A stretch of DNA of 64,000 nucleotides from Liolophura sinensis. Taxonomy: Eukaryota > Mollusca > Polyplacophora > Chitonida > Chitonidae. The notes under the pieces are model-generated. The model saw nothing but the letters and a program-made list of their open reading frames with translations, made no database searches and was not told where the DNA came from. The translations under genes and the position numbers were made by a program. Location of the stretch: positions 682,001-746,000 of the forward strand of contig NC_088302.1 of the NCBI RefSeq assembly GCF_032854445.1. Direction: 5' to 3'. Positions 35,201 through 47,000 of the stretch are shown one piece after another (position 1 is the stretch's first letter; each line of letters starts with the position of its first letter).

Positions 35201-38200
35201 GATGTAGTGTCATATGTACAGAGACTTGTACCAGTGCAGCTGTCCTGAGCTGGATGATTGGGTGGAGACATGTCTGTAAGTAGACAATGCTAAGGTCACG
35301 GTCATGATGTAGTGTCATATGTACAGAGACTTGTACCAGTGCAGCTGTCCTGAGCTGGATGATTGGGTGGAGACATGTCTGTAAGTAGACAATGCTAAGG
35401 TCACGGTCATGATGTAGTGTCATATGTACAGAGACTTGTACCAGTGCAGCTGTCCTCAGCTGGATGATTGGGTGGAGACATGTCTGTAAGTAGACAATGC
35501 TAAGGTCACGGCCATGATGTAGTGTCATATGTACAGAGACTTGTACCAGTGCAGCTGTCCTCAGCTGGATGATTGGGTGGAGACATGTCTGTAAGTAGAC
35601 AATGCTAAGGTCACGGTCATGATGTAGTGTCATATGTACAGAGACTTGTACCAGTGCAGCTGTCCTGAGCTGGATGATTGGGTGGAGACATGTCTGTAAG
35701 TAGACAATGCTAAGGTCATGGTCATGATGTAGTGTCATATGTACAGAGACTTGTACCAGTGCAGCTGTCCTGAGCTGGATGATTGGGTGGAGACATGTCT
35801 GTAAGTAGACAATGCTAAGGTCATGGTCATGATGTAGTGTCATATGTACAGAGACTTGTACTAGTGCAGCTGTCCTGAGCTGGATGATTGGGTGGAGACA
35901 TGTCTGTAAGTAGACAATGCTAAGGTCATGGTCATGATGTAGTGTCATATGTACAGAGACTTGTACCAGTGCAGCTGTCCTGAGCTGGATGATTGGGTGG
36001 AGACATGTCTGTAAGTAGACAATGCTAAGGTCACAGCCATGTATGTAGTGTCATATGTACAGAGACTTGTACCAGTGCAGCTGTCCTCAGCTGGATGATT
36101 GGGTGGAGACATTTCTGTAAGTAGACAATGCTAAGGTCACAGCCATGTATGTAGTGTCATATGTACAGAGACTTGTACTAGTGCAGCTGTCCTGAGCTGG
36201 ATGATTGGATGGAGACATGTCTGTAAGTAGACAATGCTAAGGTCATGGTCATGATCTAGTGTCATATGTACAGAGACTTGTACCAGTGCAGCTGTCCTGA
36301 GCTGTATGATTTGGTGGAGACATGTCTGTAAGTAGACAATGCTAAGGTCACAGCCATGTATGTAGTGTCATATTTACAGAGACTTGTACCAGTGCAGCTG
36401 TCCTGAGCTGGATGATTGGGTGGAGACATGTCTGTAAGTAGACAATGCTAAGGTCACAGCCATGTATGTAGTGTCATATGTACAGAGACTTGTACTAGTG
36501 CAGCTGTCCTCAGCTGGATGATTGGATGGAGACATGTCTGTAAGTAGACAATGCTAAGGTCATGGTCATGATGTAGTGTCATATGTACAGAGACTTGTAC
36601 TAGTGCAGCTGTCCTGAGCTGGATGATTTGGTGGAGACATGTCTGTAAGTAGACAATGCTAAGGTCATGGTCATGATGTAGTGTCATATGTACAGAGACT
36701 TGTACCAGTGCAGCTGTCCTCAGCTGGATGATTGGGTGGAGACATGTCTGTAAGTAGACAATGCTAAGGTCACGGTCATGATGTAGTGTCATATGTACAG
36801 AGACTTGTACCAGTGCAGCTGTCCTGAGCTGGATGATTGGGTATAGACATGTCTGTAAGTAGACAATGCTAAGGTCACAGCCATGATGTAGTGTCATATG
36901 TACAGAGACTTGTACCAGTGCAGCTGTCCTCAGCTGGATGATTGGGTGGAGACATGTCTGTAAGTAGACAATGCTAAGGTCACGGTCATGATGTAGTGTC
37001 ATATGTACAGAGACTTGTACCAGTGCAGCTGTCCTGAGCTGGATGATTGGGTGGAGACATGTCTGTAAGTAGACAATGCTAAGGTCACGGTCATGATGTA
37101 GTGTCATATGTACAGAGACTTGTACCAGTGCAGCTGTCCTCAGCTGGATGATTGGGTGGAGACATGTCTGTAAGTAGACAATGCTAAGGTCACGGCCATG
37201 ATGTAGTGTCATATGTACAGAGACTTGTACCAGTGCAGCTGTCCTCAGCTGGATGATTGGGTGGAGACATGTCTGTAAGTAGACAATGCTAAGGTCACGG
37301 TCATGATGTAGTGTCATATGTACAGAGACTTGTACCAGTGCAGCTGTCCTGAGCTGGATGATTGGGTGGAGACATGTCTGTAAGTAGACAATGCTAAGGT
37401 CATGGTCATGATGTAGTGTCATATGTACAGAGACTTGTACCAGTGCAGCTGTCCTGAGCTGGATGATTGGGTGGAGACATGTCTGTAAGTAGACAATGCT
37501 AAGGTCATGGTCATGATGTAGTGTCATATGTACAGAGACTTGTACTAGTGCAGCTGTCCTGAGCTGGATGATTGGGTGGAGACATGTCTGTAAGTAGACA
37601 ATGCTAAGGTCATGGTCATGATGTAGTGTCATATGTACAGAGACTTGTACCAGTGCAGCTGTCCTGAGCTGGATGATTGGGTGGAGACATGTCTGTAAGT
37701 AGACAATGCTAAGGTCACAGCCATGTATGTAGTGTCATATGTACAGAGACTTGTACCAGTGCAGCTGTCCTGAGCTGGATGATTGGGTGGAGACATTTCT
37801 GTAAGTAGACAATGCTAAGGGCACAGCCATGTATGTAGTGTCATATGTACAGAGACTTGTACTAGTGCAGCTGTCCTCAGCTGGATGATTGGATGGAGAC
37901 ATGTCTGTAAGTAGACAATGCTAAGGTCATGGTCATGATGTAGTGTCATATGTACAGAGACTTGTACCAGTGCAGCTGTCCTGAGCTGTATGATTTGGTG
38001 GAGACATGTCTGTAAGTAGACAATGCTAAGGTCACAGCCATGTATGTAGTGTCATATGTACAGAGACTTGTACCAGTGCAGCTGTCCTCAGCTGGATGAT
38101 TGGGTGGAGACATGTCTGTAAGTAGACAATGCTAAGGTCACAGCCATGTATGTAGTGTCATATGTACAGAGACTTGTACTAGTGCAGCTGTCCTCAGCTG

Positions 38201-38983
38201 GATGATTGGATGGAGACATGTCTGTAAGTAGACAATGCTAAGGTCATGGTCATGATGTAGTGTCATATGTACAGAGACTTGTACCAGTGCAGCTGTCCTG
38301 AGCTGGATGATTTGGTGGAGACATGTCTGTAAGTAGACAATGCTAAGGTCACAGCCATGTATGTAGTGTCATATGTACAGAGACTTGTACTAGTGCAGCT
38401 GTCCTCAGCTGGATGATTGGATGGAGACATGTTTGTAAGTAGACAATGCTAAGGTCATGGTCATGATGTAGTGTCATATGTACAGAGACTTGTACCAGTG
38501 CAGCTGTCCTGAGCTGGATGATTTGGTGGAGACATGTCTGTAAGTAGACAATGCTAAGGTCACAGCCATGTATGTACAGATTGATATTACTGTCTGAGTT
38601 TTATGTTGAGGGACGATTTCAGGCCTTGTGAACTATAGGTTTTAATGCACATTTAGGCTGGTCTTTACCGTGGATTATGGACTGGAGTGACATGGAGTGG
38701 CTGCTCCTGGAGTATTTATAGAAACAAAGAACAACTAGATAAATATTATGTCAAAGTTTTGCTGTTCCTTCTCCACAGGAAGGCTGGCGCATACGGTTCT
38801 CGTCTGACAGGGGCAGGATGGGGTGGATGTGCCGTGTCTCTTGTCCCAACCAATCAGGTGCAGGCATTCCTGTCACAAGTCACTGCAGAGTTTTACAACA
38901 AGGATGAGAGAAGAGCCAGTCAGATCAAAGAGAGCTTGTTTGCCACTGCCCCTGGTGGAGGTGCTGCCCTCTATTGTCTGTAA
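23241..38983 (+). CDS. GALK2: N-acetylgalactosamine kinase (GHMP kinase family)
   Basis: Nine exons, GT-AG, in phase: 23241-23296, 24141-24229, 25698-25821, 28243-28480, 29198-29296, 29563-29715, 30006-30216, 30455-30656, 38779-38983. Total 1377 bases, 458 residues, the length of human GALK2. It phosphorylates N-acetylgalactosamine (and galactose at high level) at C1 with ATP in the cytosol. Motifs: galactokinase signature [16 protein letters not shown] (~43-58), GHMP ATP loop [11 protein letters not shown] (~140-150), [11 protein letters not shown] (~182-192) with the catalytic Asp, and [12 protein letters not shown] (~397-408). Substrate choice of GALK2 over GALK1 is inferred from overall similarity, for example [12 protein letters not shown] and [20 protein letters not shown]. 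The three internal arrays (in the introns after exons 2, 3 and 8) make up ~11 kb of a 15.7 kb gene; two of them are copies of exon ends with their donors. No coding defect is seen. Confidence 0.96.
23525..23672 (+). repeat. SINE 3' half in GALK2 intron 1
   Basis: It runs from 'gcagcaacctgcggatggtc' through 'ccataatgctgccgccgtcg' to 'acgtaaaacaccaatcaaat'. This is the cleanest copy of the SINE tail in the window, suggesting a fairly recent insertion. The head is absent. Confidence 0.75.
24350..25356. repeat. 48 bp array, ~21 copies, GALK2 intron 2
   Basis: The unit is 'cctccatgtacatgtagtga' plus 'gagaatgatacatctgatgttgccagaa'. The period of 48 keeps all frames open on both strands, giving frames up to 300 codons. 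None resembles a protein family. Unlike its neighbours, the unit shows no similarity to a GALK2 exon. Confidence 0.92.
25800..28140 (+). repeat. 42 bp array of the GALK2 exon 3 end plus donor, ~55 copies
   Basis: Each unit has 'ggcaaacacaaacccaggtt' plus 'acaa' and then GTAAGTTGTAGTACCCAG or GTAAGCTGTAGTACCCAG. The first ~24 bases are the end of exon 3 (LANTNPGY plus two bases), the rest is the start of the intron. The first copy is the intact exon ending at 25821. The common variants are 'ccaggttacaa' (as in the exon), 'ccagactacaa' and 'cctgactacaa'; the donor is kept in nearly all. Frames as long as 700 codons on the minus strand follow from the period. Right-hand units are more diverged. 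Confidence 0.95.
30600..38578 (+). repeat. 105 bp array of the GALK2 exon 8 end plus donor, ~76 copies
   Basis: The first unit is the real exon end: 'gagacttgtaccagtgcagc' ... 'ggtggagacatgtct' then GTAAGTAGACAATG at 30657. The same donor recurs at 30762, 30867 and so on every 105 bases until 38540, about 75 extra copies. Each holds ~55 exon bases and ~50 intron bases. Copies are about 95% alike; differences (CAG/GAG in 'cctgagctgg', 'cacggtc'/'catggtc'/'cacagcc') mark higher-order blocks. Some right-hand units are 106 bp because of 'catgtatgtag'. The array fills almost the whole 8.1 kb intron 8. Confidence 0.97.
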
Positions 38984-38984
38984 C

Positions 38985-39215
38985 ATGGGATCGTGGCTAA
39001 CTGCGGGGATCTTGGCTAACAACTGGGATCTTGGCCAACTACTGGAATCTTGGACAACTACTGGGAACTTGGCTAACTACTGGGATCTTGCCCATCTTCG
39101 GGGATCTTGGCTAATTCCTGGGATCTTGGCTACCTGCTGGGATCTTGGCTAACTACTGGGATTTTGGCTGATTGCTGGGATCTTGGTTAACTACTGAGAT
39201 CTTGGCTCGGTGCTG
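38985..39215 (+). repeat. ~19 bp repeat in the GALK2 3' UTR
   Basis: 'gggatcttggctaactact' is repeated about eleven times with many changes, starting right after the GALK2 stop codon. It is older or faster drifting than the intronic arrays. Confidence 0.75.
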
Positions 39216-39529
39216 GGATGTCTCCATGTGATGTGGCTCGTTGTATAATGATCAGCTGATAAATGATTTTGCATGAAACACACTTTTTTGTTGGCTTATC
39301 TTTTGGACATTTTTTTTTGGTTTGAAACTTTTGTTATTTGGGCAGATCAGCATGGAAATTTGAATTTATCAGAACGGTTTTTGACATAGTCACCATGTGC
39401 TGTGATACCACCACAAACTCCATAGTTCTACAGCTTGCTTTGTAATATACATGTACACATGCTGACGATGATGGTTGTTATTTTACATTGACACTGCATA
39501 AAAAGTCAGAGCTTTCTTACCATCAGTAA

Positions 39530-41356
39530 TGAGCTCATTTTATCTGAACATTCTGTGTGTAAACTTCATGTAGCATTCAACATTCCAGATCACTGCTTTC
39601 TTACCATCAGTAATAAGCTCATTTTACCTGAACATTCTGTGTGTACACTTCATGTAGCAGTCAACATTCCAGATCATTGCTTTCTTACCATCAGTAATAA
39701 GCTCATTTTACCTGAACATTCTGTGTGTAAACTTCATGTAGCAGTCAACATTCCAGATCACTGCTTTCTTACCATCAGTAATAAGCTCATTTTATCTGAA
39801 CATTCTGTGTGTACACTTCATGTAGCAGTCAACATTCCAGATCACTGCTTTCTTACCATCAGTAATAAGCTCATTTTATCTGAACATTCTGTGTGTAAAC
39901 TTCATGTAGCAGTCAACATTCCAGATCACTGCTTTCTTACCATCAGTAATAAGCTCATTTTATCTGAACATTCTGTGTGTACACTTCATGTAGCAGTCAA
40001 CATCCCAGATCACTGCTTTCTTACCATCAGTAATAAGCTCATTTTACCTGAACATTCTGTGTGTACACTTCATGTAGCAGTCAACATCCCAGATCACTGC
40101 TTTCTTACCATCAGTAATAAGCTCATTTTACCTGACCATTCTGTGTGTAAACTTCATGTAGCAGTCAACATTCCAGATCACTGCTTTCTTACCATCAGTA
40201 ATAAGCTCATTTTATCTGATCATTCTGTGTGTACACTTCATGTAGCAGTCAACATTCCAGATCACTGCTTTCTTACCATCAGTAATAAGCTCATTTTATC
40301 TGAACATTCTGTGTGTAAACTTCATGTAGCAGTCAACATTCCAGATCACTGCTTTCTTACCATCAGTAATAAGCTCATTTTACCTGACCATTCTGTGTGT
40401 ACACTTCATGTAGCAGTCAACATCCCAGATCACTGCTTTCTTACCGTCAGTAATAAGCTGATTTTACCTGACCATTCTGTGTGTACACTTCATGTAGCAG
40501 TCAACATTCCAGATCACTGCTTTCTTACCGTCAGTAATAAGCTCATTTTACCTGACCATTCTGTGTGTACACTTCATGTAGCAGTCAACATCCCAGATCA
40601 CTGCTTTCTTACCATCAGTAATAAGCTCATTTTACCTGACCATTCTGTGTGTAAACTTCATGTAGCAGTCAACATTCCAGATCACTGCTTTCTTACCATC
40701 AGTAATAAGCTCATTTTATCTGATCATTCTGTGTGTACACTTCATGTAGCAGTCAACATCCCAGATCACTGCTTTCTTACCATCAGTAATGAGCTCATTT
40801 TACCTGAACATTCTGTGTGTAAACTTCATGTAGCATTCAACATCCCAGATCACTGCTTTCTTACCATCAGTAATAAGCTCATTTTACCTGAACATTCTGT
40901 GTGTACACTTCATGTAGCAGTCAACATTCCAGATCACTGCTTTCTTACCATCAGTAATAAGCTCATTTTATCTGAACATTCTGTGTGTACACTTCATGTA
41001 GCAGTCAACATCCCAGATCACTGCTTTCTTACCATCAGTAATAAGCTCATTTTACCTGAACATTCTGTGTGTACACTTCATGTAGCAGTCAACATTCCAG
41101 ATCACTGCTTTCTTACCATCAGTAATAAGCTCATTTTATCTGAACATTCTGTGTGTACACTTCATGTAGCAGTCAACATTCCAGATCACTGCTTTCTTAC
41201 CATCAGTAATAAGCTCATTTTATCTGAACATTCTGGGTGTACACTTCATGTAGCAGTCAACATCCCAGATCACTGCTTTCTTACCATCAGTAATAAGCTC
41301 ATTTTATCTGAACATTCTGTGTGTACACTTCATGTAGCAGTCAACATTCCAGATTA
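39530..41356. repeat. 84 bp array, ~21 copies, downstream of GALK2
   Basis: The unit includes 'ttctgtgtgtacacttcatg', 'tagcagtcaacattccagat' and 'cactgctttcttaccatcag' plus 'taataagctcattttatctgaaca'. Copies are very alike, differing mostly at a few sites (Pro/Ser, Thr/Lys, His-Glu/Asp in the apparent frame). The 606-codon plus-strand frame is explained by the 84 bp period. On the minus strand the unit holds 'gatGGTAAGAAAG', a possible donor, but no exon is recognised nearby. Confidence 0.93.
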
Positions 41357-42024
41357 CTTCATTATTAATTATTGAGAAAGGAAAAGATAAAAAAGAAGAA
41401 CATATTGTCTACAGATTGATAGGTTCAGTGCATTAATTTTGATGCTCCTCTGTTAATTTTGTGGTATGAAGGGCGGAATAATAAAAGTAGATTTAAATTA
41501 TATTAAAAGTAATAATGAGGGCTCAAGTTGTTAGATGTAGATATTGTATGCTGTATTTGTCGTTTGTGTGGGATAAGGCTGCATTAGGGAAATGTGGAAA
41601 GTGTTTACTGGTCATTGATTAATGGTCTTTTGTGGATAGGAAGTCGTTGAATTTGGATTTTTGTCTTCATACTGATATTGGAAGCCTTGGATATTTCTGT
41701 TTAATGTATACAAGTGTTTATTACATGCATCTGGTATTTATGCATTGTTTTGATATTTGAAGTTATAAGATTCTTATATCTTAATTCTGTTATGCAGCTT
41801 TCAAGCAAGTATTGTGAAACAGTTATATATAAATAGTGATTTCCAGCTCAAACAGGGAGCAGGTCTTGATCACATGGTTAAAGGTGCTTGCATTCCAGTT
41901 GCTACATGTGCTTCAGTTGCCTTGATGACAAGAGGGGGTCAACAACACGTCTCTGTTGTGGTCACAGTCGCTTGCCAGGTCAGTGTTTTTTTTTTCAGGC
42001 ATTGAAAAAACATTGTTTGTGACT

Positions 42025-42445
42025 ATAGGGAGTAAACCTCCATGAGCCTTTGTGAACACAACTCAAATCGGCAGTAAACCTCCATGAGCCTTTGTGGACA
42101 CAACTTGAATCGGGTGTAAACCTCCATGAGCCTTTGTGGACATGACTCGAATTGGGAGTAAACCTTCATGAGCCTTTGTGGAAATGACTCGAATTGGGAG
42201 TAAACCTCCATGAGCCTTTGTGGACATTACTAGAACCGGGAGTAAACCTCCATGAGCCTTTGTGGACATTACTAGAACCGGGAGTAAACCTTCATGAGAC
42301 TTTGTGGACATGACCAGAATTGGGGGTAAACCTCCATGAGCCTTTGTGGAAGACTGGAATCGTGAGTAAACCTCCATGAGCCTTTGTGGACATGACTCGA
42401 ATTGGGAGTAAACATCCATGAGCCTTTGTGGACATGACTCGAATA
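42025..42445. repeat. 42 bp minisatellite, ~10 copies
   Basis: The unit is 'gagtaaacctccatgagcct' plus 'ttgtggacatgactcgaattgg'. It differs in sequence from the 42 bp array in GALK2. No gene context is recognised. Confidence 0.85.
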
Positions 42446-42944
42446 CAAATGTCTCCTTGTACAGATGATTTATATACATCTATCACTTATTTTGATGTGA
42501 TCATTACATTTTACAGACTGGTAAATATGTGTTAAATGATTCCAATTAATTGTTATATAAAGCAGTTAACATAGCAATACTGGAAGCTAGTATATTTTTT
42601 TGTGTGCGTCAAGGAAAAGACAACTAAATTTTAATTGAGGGAAAATACTTTACCTGTACTTGTTTTTGCATTTAAGTAGAATAATGTTGGTTGCTGAAGG
42701 TTTTATTCCCCCCCTATTGAAAGTACTTAGGTCAGAATGATTGTGTGTATGTACTATGAATAGTGTTGTAAAACATTACATTTAAAACAGAAAATGAAAG
42801 TAGAATGTGAGTCGTGTTGTCAAATCATTGGCACCCAGTGTTAAAGCTCACTTGAGTTCAAACACCAGACTATCTTCTGTTTAAATAATTGTATTTACAA
42901 AGAAAGAAAGGTGATTGTATTGTGATGGAGATTACTCCTGGAGT

Positions 42945-43150
42945 TCACTTGTACAAATGTAGCTTACTCCTGGAGCTCACTTGTACAGGTGTCGCTTACT
43001 CCTGGAGCTCACTTGTACATGTGTAGCTTACTCCTGGAGCTCACTTGTACAGATGAATCTTACTCCTGGAGCTCACTTGTACAAGTGTAGCTTACTCCTG
43101 GAGCTCACTTGTACATGTGTAGCTTACTCCTGGAGCTCACTTGTACATGT
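42945..43150. repeat. 32 bp minisatellite, ~7 copies
   Basis: The unit is 'cttactcctggagctcactt' plus 'gtacatgtgtag'. Copies are nearly identical. It is followed by three or four degraded copies of 'ggtgtattttgatagc'. Confidence 0.85.
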
Positions 43151-43627
43151 GGAATTTGAGTTTTCTGTCAGAGTACTTTTTCTAGTATTATGTGCCATAG
43201 TACGTGTAAATTTCATTTATAATGGTGTATTTTGATGGTAGTAGGGTGTATTTTGACAGCTGTAGGGTGTATTTTGATAGCGGGACGGTGTACATGTATT
43301 TTGATAGCAGTAGATTGCACACAATTTTCCGTCAGAATGATGTATGTCAATGATTCCACTTCATTTCGTTTTGAGGAATTCAGGTGTTGTCCTGAAACTG
43401 TGCAAAATCAGATTATGAAAAAAATCATTTCAGTATGATTTTCTGAATTCTGACAAGGGTTTATCCTATATGGCTTACAATACATAGGATCATTAACGAC
43501 TACATTTTATGTATACAATGTGTGGTCAGAAACAAAATGGCTTGTTTTGTTGATTGTATAAGAAAAATAATATCGCAATGCTCAGCTCTGAACAATGTTT
43601 TCTTTGTGGATGCTGTTACAACAATTT

Positions 43628-43633
43628 AATAAA
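43628..43633 (+). terminator. Candidate poly(A) signal
   Basis: AATAAA followed by a T-rich stretch. If the repeats at 39-43 kb belong to the GALK2 transcript this could be its end, but a closer end is equally possible. Confidence 0.25.
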
Positions 43634-43964
43634 TGTTCTTCTTATACTTTTTTTCCATACTATTTGCTGTTTATTTGTTTGAGAAAGATAGTGTAAAACA
43701 TGAGCAGAAAGTGTAAAACCTGAAATTTGAGAGTGCATGCCTCAGCTTAGAGCTCCAATGATGATCTTTTAATGTCTAATGTTATCTGGCTTCCAACAAA
43801 ATTATCAAGAGTTATTCTTGTAGTTAACTAGACAACTACCATGTATTAATGTTTAGATATTAAATCTAAATCCAGATATTAGAAGTGCCTTGGGCTTTGT
43901 GAGGAATGATTTTCAGTGGAGAATTAACAAATTTTAACTATACTGAGGTGCCAAAGTACTAGGG

Positions 43965-44012
43965 TTATTTCATTGGTGTTTTAAGCCATAGTGGAGAATA
44001 TTTCACGTACAT
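43965..44012 (-). repeat. SINE tail fragment, reverse
   Basis: 'atttcattggtgttttaagc' and 'gagaatatttcacgtac' match the reverse complement of the SINE tail with several changes. It is an old fragment just before the 63 bp array. Confidence 0.5.
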
Positions 44013-44084
44013 AACAGTCTGGTTTATGTGTTGATGAAACTCATGAGAGTCCTCTGTGGTAAAGTCAACCAGGTAAACAACCAT

Positions 44085-47000
44085 TGTGATGTAACACTGC
44101 AAAAATGTGAACAGGCAGGCTTATACCCTGTCAAGATGAAATAGCATTATGATTTAACTCTGCCGGAATGTGAACAGGCCGGCTAACATCCTTTCAAGGA
44201 GAGAAGGCATTGTGATGTAACATTGCAGAAATGTGAGCAGGCAGGTTTACATCCTGTCAAGATGAGATAGCATTGTGATGTAACACTGCAGAAATGTGAA
44301 CAGGCCGACTAACATCCTGTCAAGACGAGACACCATTGTGATGTAACACTGCCGAAATGTGAACAGACAGGCTAACATCCTGTCAAGATAAGATACATGT
44401 AGCATTGTGATGTAACACTGTAGTAATGGGAACAGGCAGGCTAACATCCTGTGAAGACGAGATGGCATTGTGATGTAACACTGCAGTAATGGGAACAGGT
44501 AGGCTAACATCCTGTCAAGATGAGATAGCATTGCGATGTAACACTGCCATAATGGGAAGAGGCAGGCTAACATCCTGTCAAGAAGAGATACATGTGGCAT
44601 TGTGATGTAACACTGCAGTAATGGGGACAGGCAGGCTAACATCCTGTCAAGATGAGATAGCACTGTGATATAACACTGCAGTAATGGGAACAGGCAGGCT
44701 AACATCCTGTCAAGATGAGATAGCATTGTGATGTAACACTGCCATAATCGGAACAGGCAGGCTAACATCCTGTCAAGATAAGATAGCATTGTGATGTTAC
44801 ACTGCCATAATGGGAACAGGCAGGCTAACATCCTGTCAAGATGAGATAGCATTGTGATGTAACACTGCAGAAATGGGAACAGGCAGGCTAACATCCTGTC
44901 AAGATGAGATAGCATTGTGATGTAACACTGCAGTAAAGGGAACAGGCAGGTTAACATCCTGTCAAGATGAGATAGCATTGCGATGTAACACTGCAGTAAT
45001 GGGAACAGGCAGGCTAACATCCTGTCAAGAAGAGATACATGTGGCATTGTGATGTAACACTGCAGTAATGGGGACAGGCAGGCTAACATCCTGTCAAGAT
45101 GAGATAGCACTGTGATATAACACTGCAGTAATGGGAACAGGCAGGCTAACATCCTGTCAAGATAAGATAGCATTGTGATGTAACACTGCCATAATGGGAA
45201 CAGGCAGGCTAACATCCTGTCAAGATGAGATACCATTGTGATGTAACACTGCAGAAATGGGAACAGGCAGGCTAACATCCTGTCAAGATGAGATAGCATT
45301 GTGATGTAACACTGCAGTAAAGGGAACAGGCAGGTTAACATCCTGTCATGATGAGATAGCATTGCGATGTAACACTGCAGTAATGGGAACAGGCAGGCTA
45401 ACATACTGTCAAGAAGAGATACATGTGGCATTGTGATGTAACACTGCAGTAATGAGAACAGGCAGGCTAACATCCTGTCAAGATGACATAGCACTGTGAT
45501 GTAACACTGCAGAAATGGGAACAGGCAGTCTAACATCCTGTCAAGATGAGATAGCATTGTGATGTAACACTGCAAAAATGTGAACAGGCAGGCTAACATC
45601 CTGTCAAGATGAGATAGCATTGTGATGTAACACTGCAAAAATGTGAACAGGCAGGCTTATATCCTGTCAAGATGAGATAGCATTATGATGTAACTCTGCC
45701 GAAATGTGAACAGGCCGGCTAACATCCTTTCAAGGCGAGAAGGCATTGTGATGTAACATTGCAGAAATGTGAGCAGGCAGGTTTACATCCTGTCAAGATG
45801 AGATAGCATTGTGATGTAACACTGCAGAAATGTGAACAGGCCGACTAACATCCTGTCAAGAAGAGATACATGTGGCATTGTGATGTAACACTGCAGAAAT
45901 GGGAACAGGCCGACTAACATCCTGTCAAGACGAGACGCCATTGTGATGTAACACTGCCGAAATGTGAACAGACAGGCTAACATCCTGTCAAGATGAGATA
46001 CATGTAGCATTGTGATGTAACACTGTAGTAATGGGAACAGGCAGGCTAACATCCTGTCAAGAAGAGATGGCATTGTGATGTAACACTGCCATAATGGGAA
46101 CAGGCAGGTTAACATCCTGTCAAGATGAGATAGCATTGCGATGTAACACTGCCATAATGGGAACAGGCAGGCTAGCATCCTGTCAAGATGAGATAGCATT
46201 GTGATGTAACACTGCAGTAATGGGAACAGGCAGGCTAACATACTGTCAAGAAGAGATACATGTGGCATTGTGATGTAACACTGCAGAAATGGGAACAGGC
46301 TGGCTAACATCCTGTCAAGATGAGATAGCATTGTGGTATAACACTGCAGTATTGGGAACAGACAGGTTAACATCCTGTCAAGATGAGATAGCATTGCGAT
46401 GTAACACTGCAGTAATGGGAACAGGCAGGCTAACATCCTGTCAAGATGAGATACATATGGCATTGTGATGTAACACTGCAGTAATGAGAACAGGCAGGCT
46501 AACATCCTGTCAAGATGAGATACCATTGTGATGTAACACTGCCATAATCGGAACAGGCAGGCTAACATCCTGTCAAGATAAGATAGCATTGTGATGTAAC
46601 ACTGCCATAATGGGAACAGGCAGGCTAACATCCTGTCAAGATGAGATAGCATTGTGATGTAACACTGCAGTAATGGGAACAGGCAGGCTAACATCCTGTC
46701 AAGATGAGATAGCATTGTGATGTAACACTGCAGTAAAGGGAACAGGCAGGTTAACATCCTGTCAAGATGAGATAGCATTGCGATGTAACACTGCCATAAT
46801 CGGAACAGGCAGGCTAACATCCTGTCAAGATGAGATAGCATTGTGATGTAACACTGCAGAAATGGGAACAGGCAGGCTAACATCCTGTCAAGATGAGATA
46901 GCATTGTGATGTAACACTGCAGTAAAGGGAACAGGCAGGTTAACATCCTGTCAAGATGAGATAGCATTGCGATGTAACACTGCAGTAATCGGAACAGGCA

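Noticed and set aside
30565-37632. Four minus-strand frames of 392-739 codons
   Set aside because: They are the reverse of the 105 bp GALK2 exon 8 repeat; 35-residue repeats follow directly from the DNA period.
39555-41375. 606-codon plus-strand frame with 28-residue repeats
   Set aside because: An 84 bp DNA repeat in the GALK2 3' flank. The residue changes between copies are as expected for DNA drift and no signal or domain is seen.
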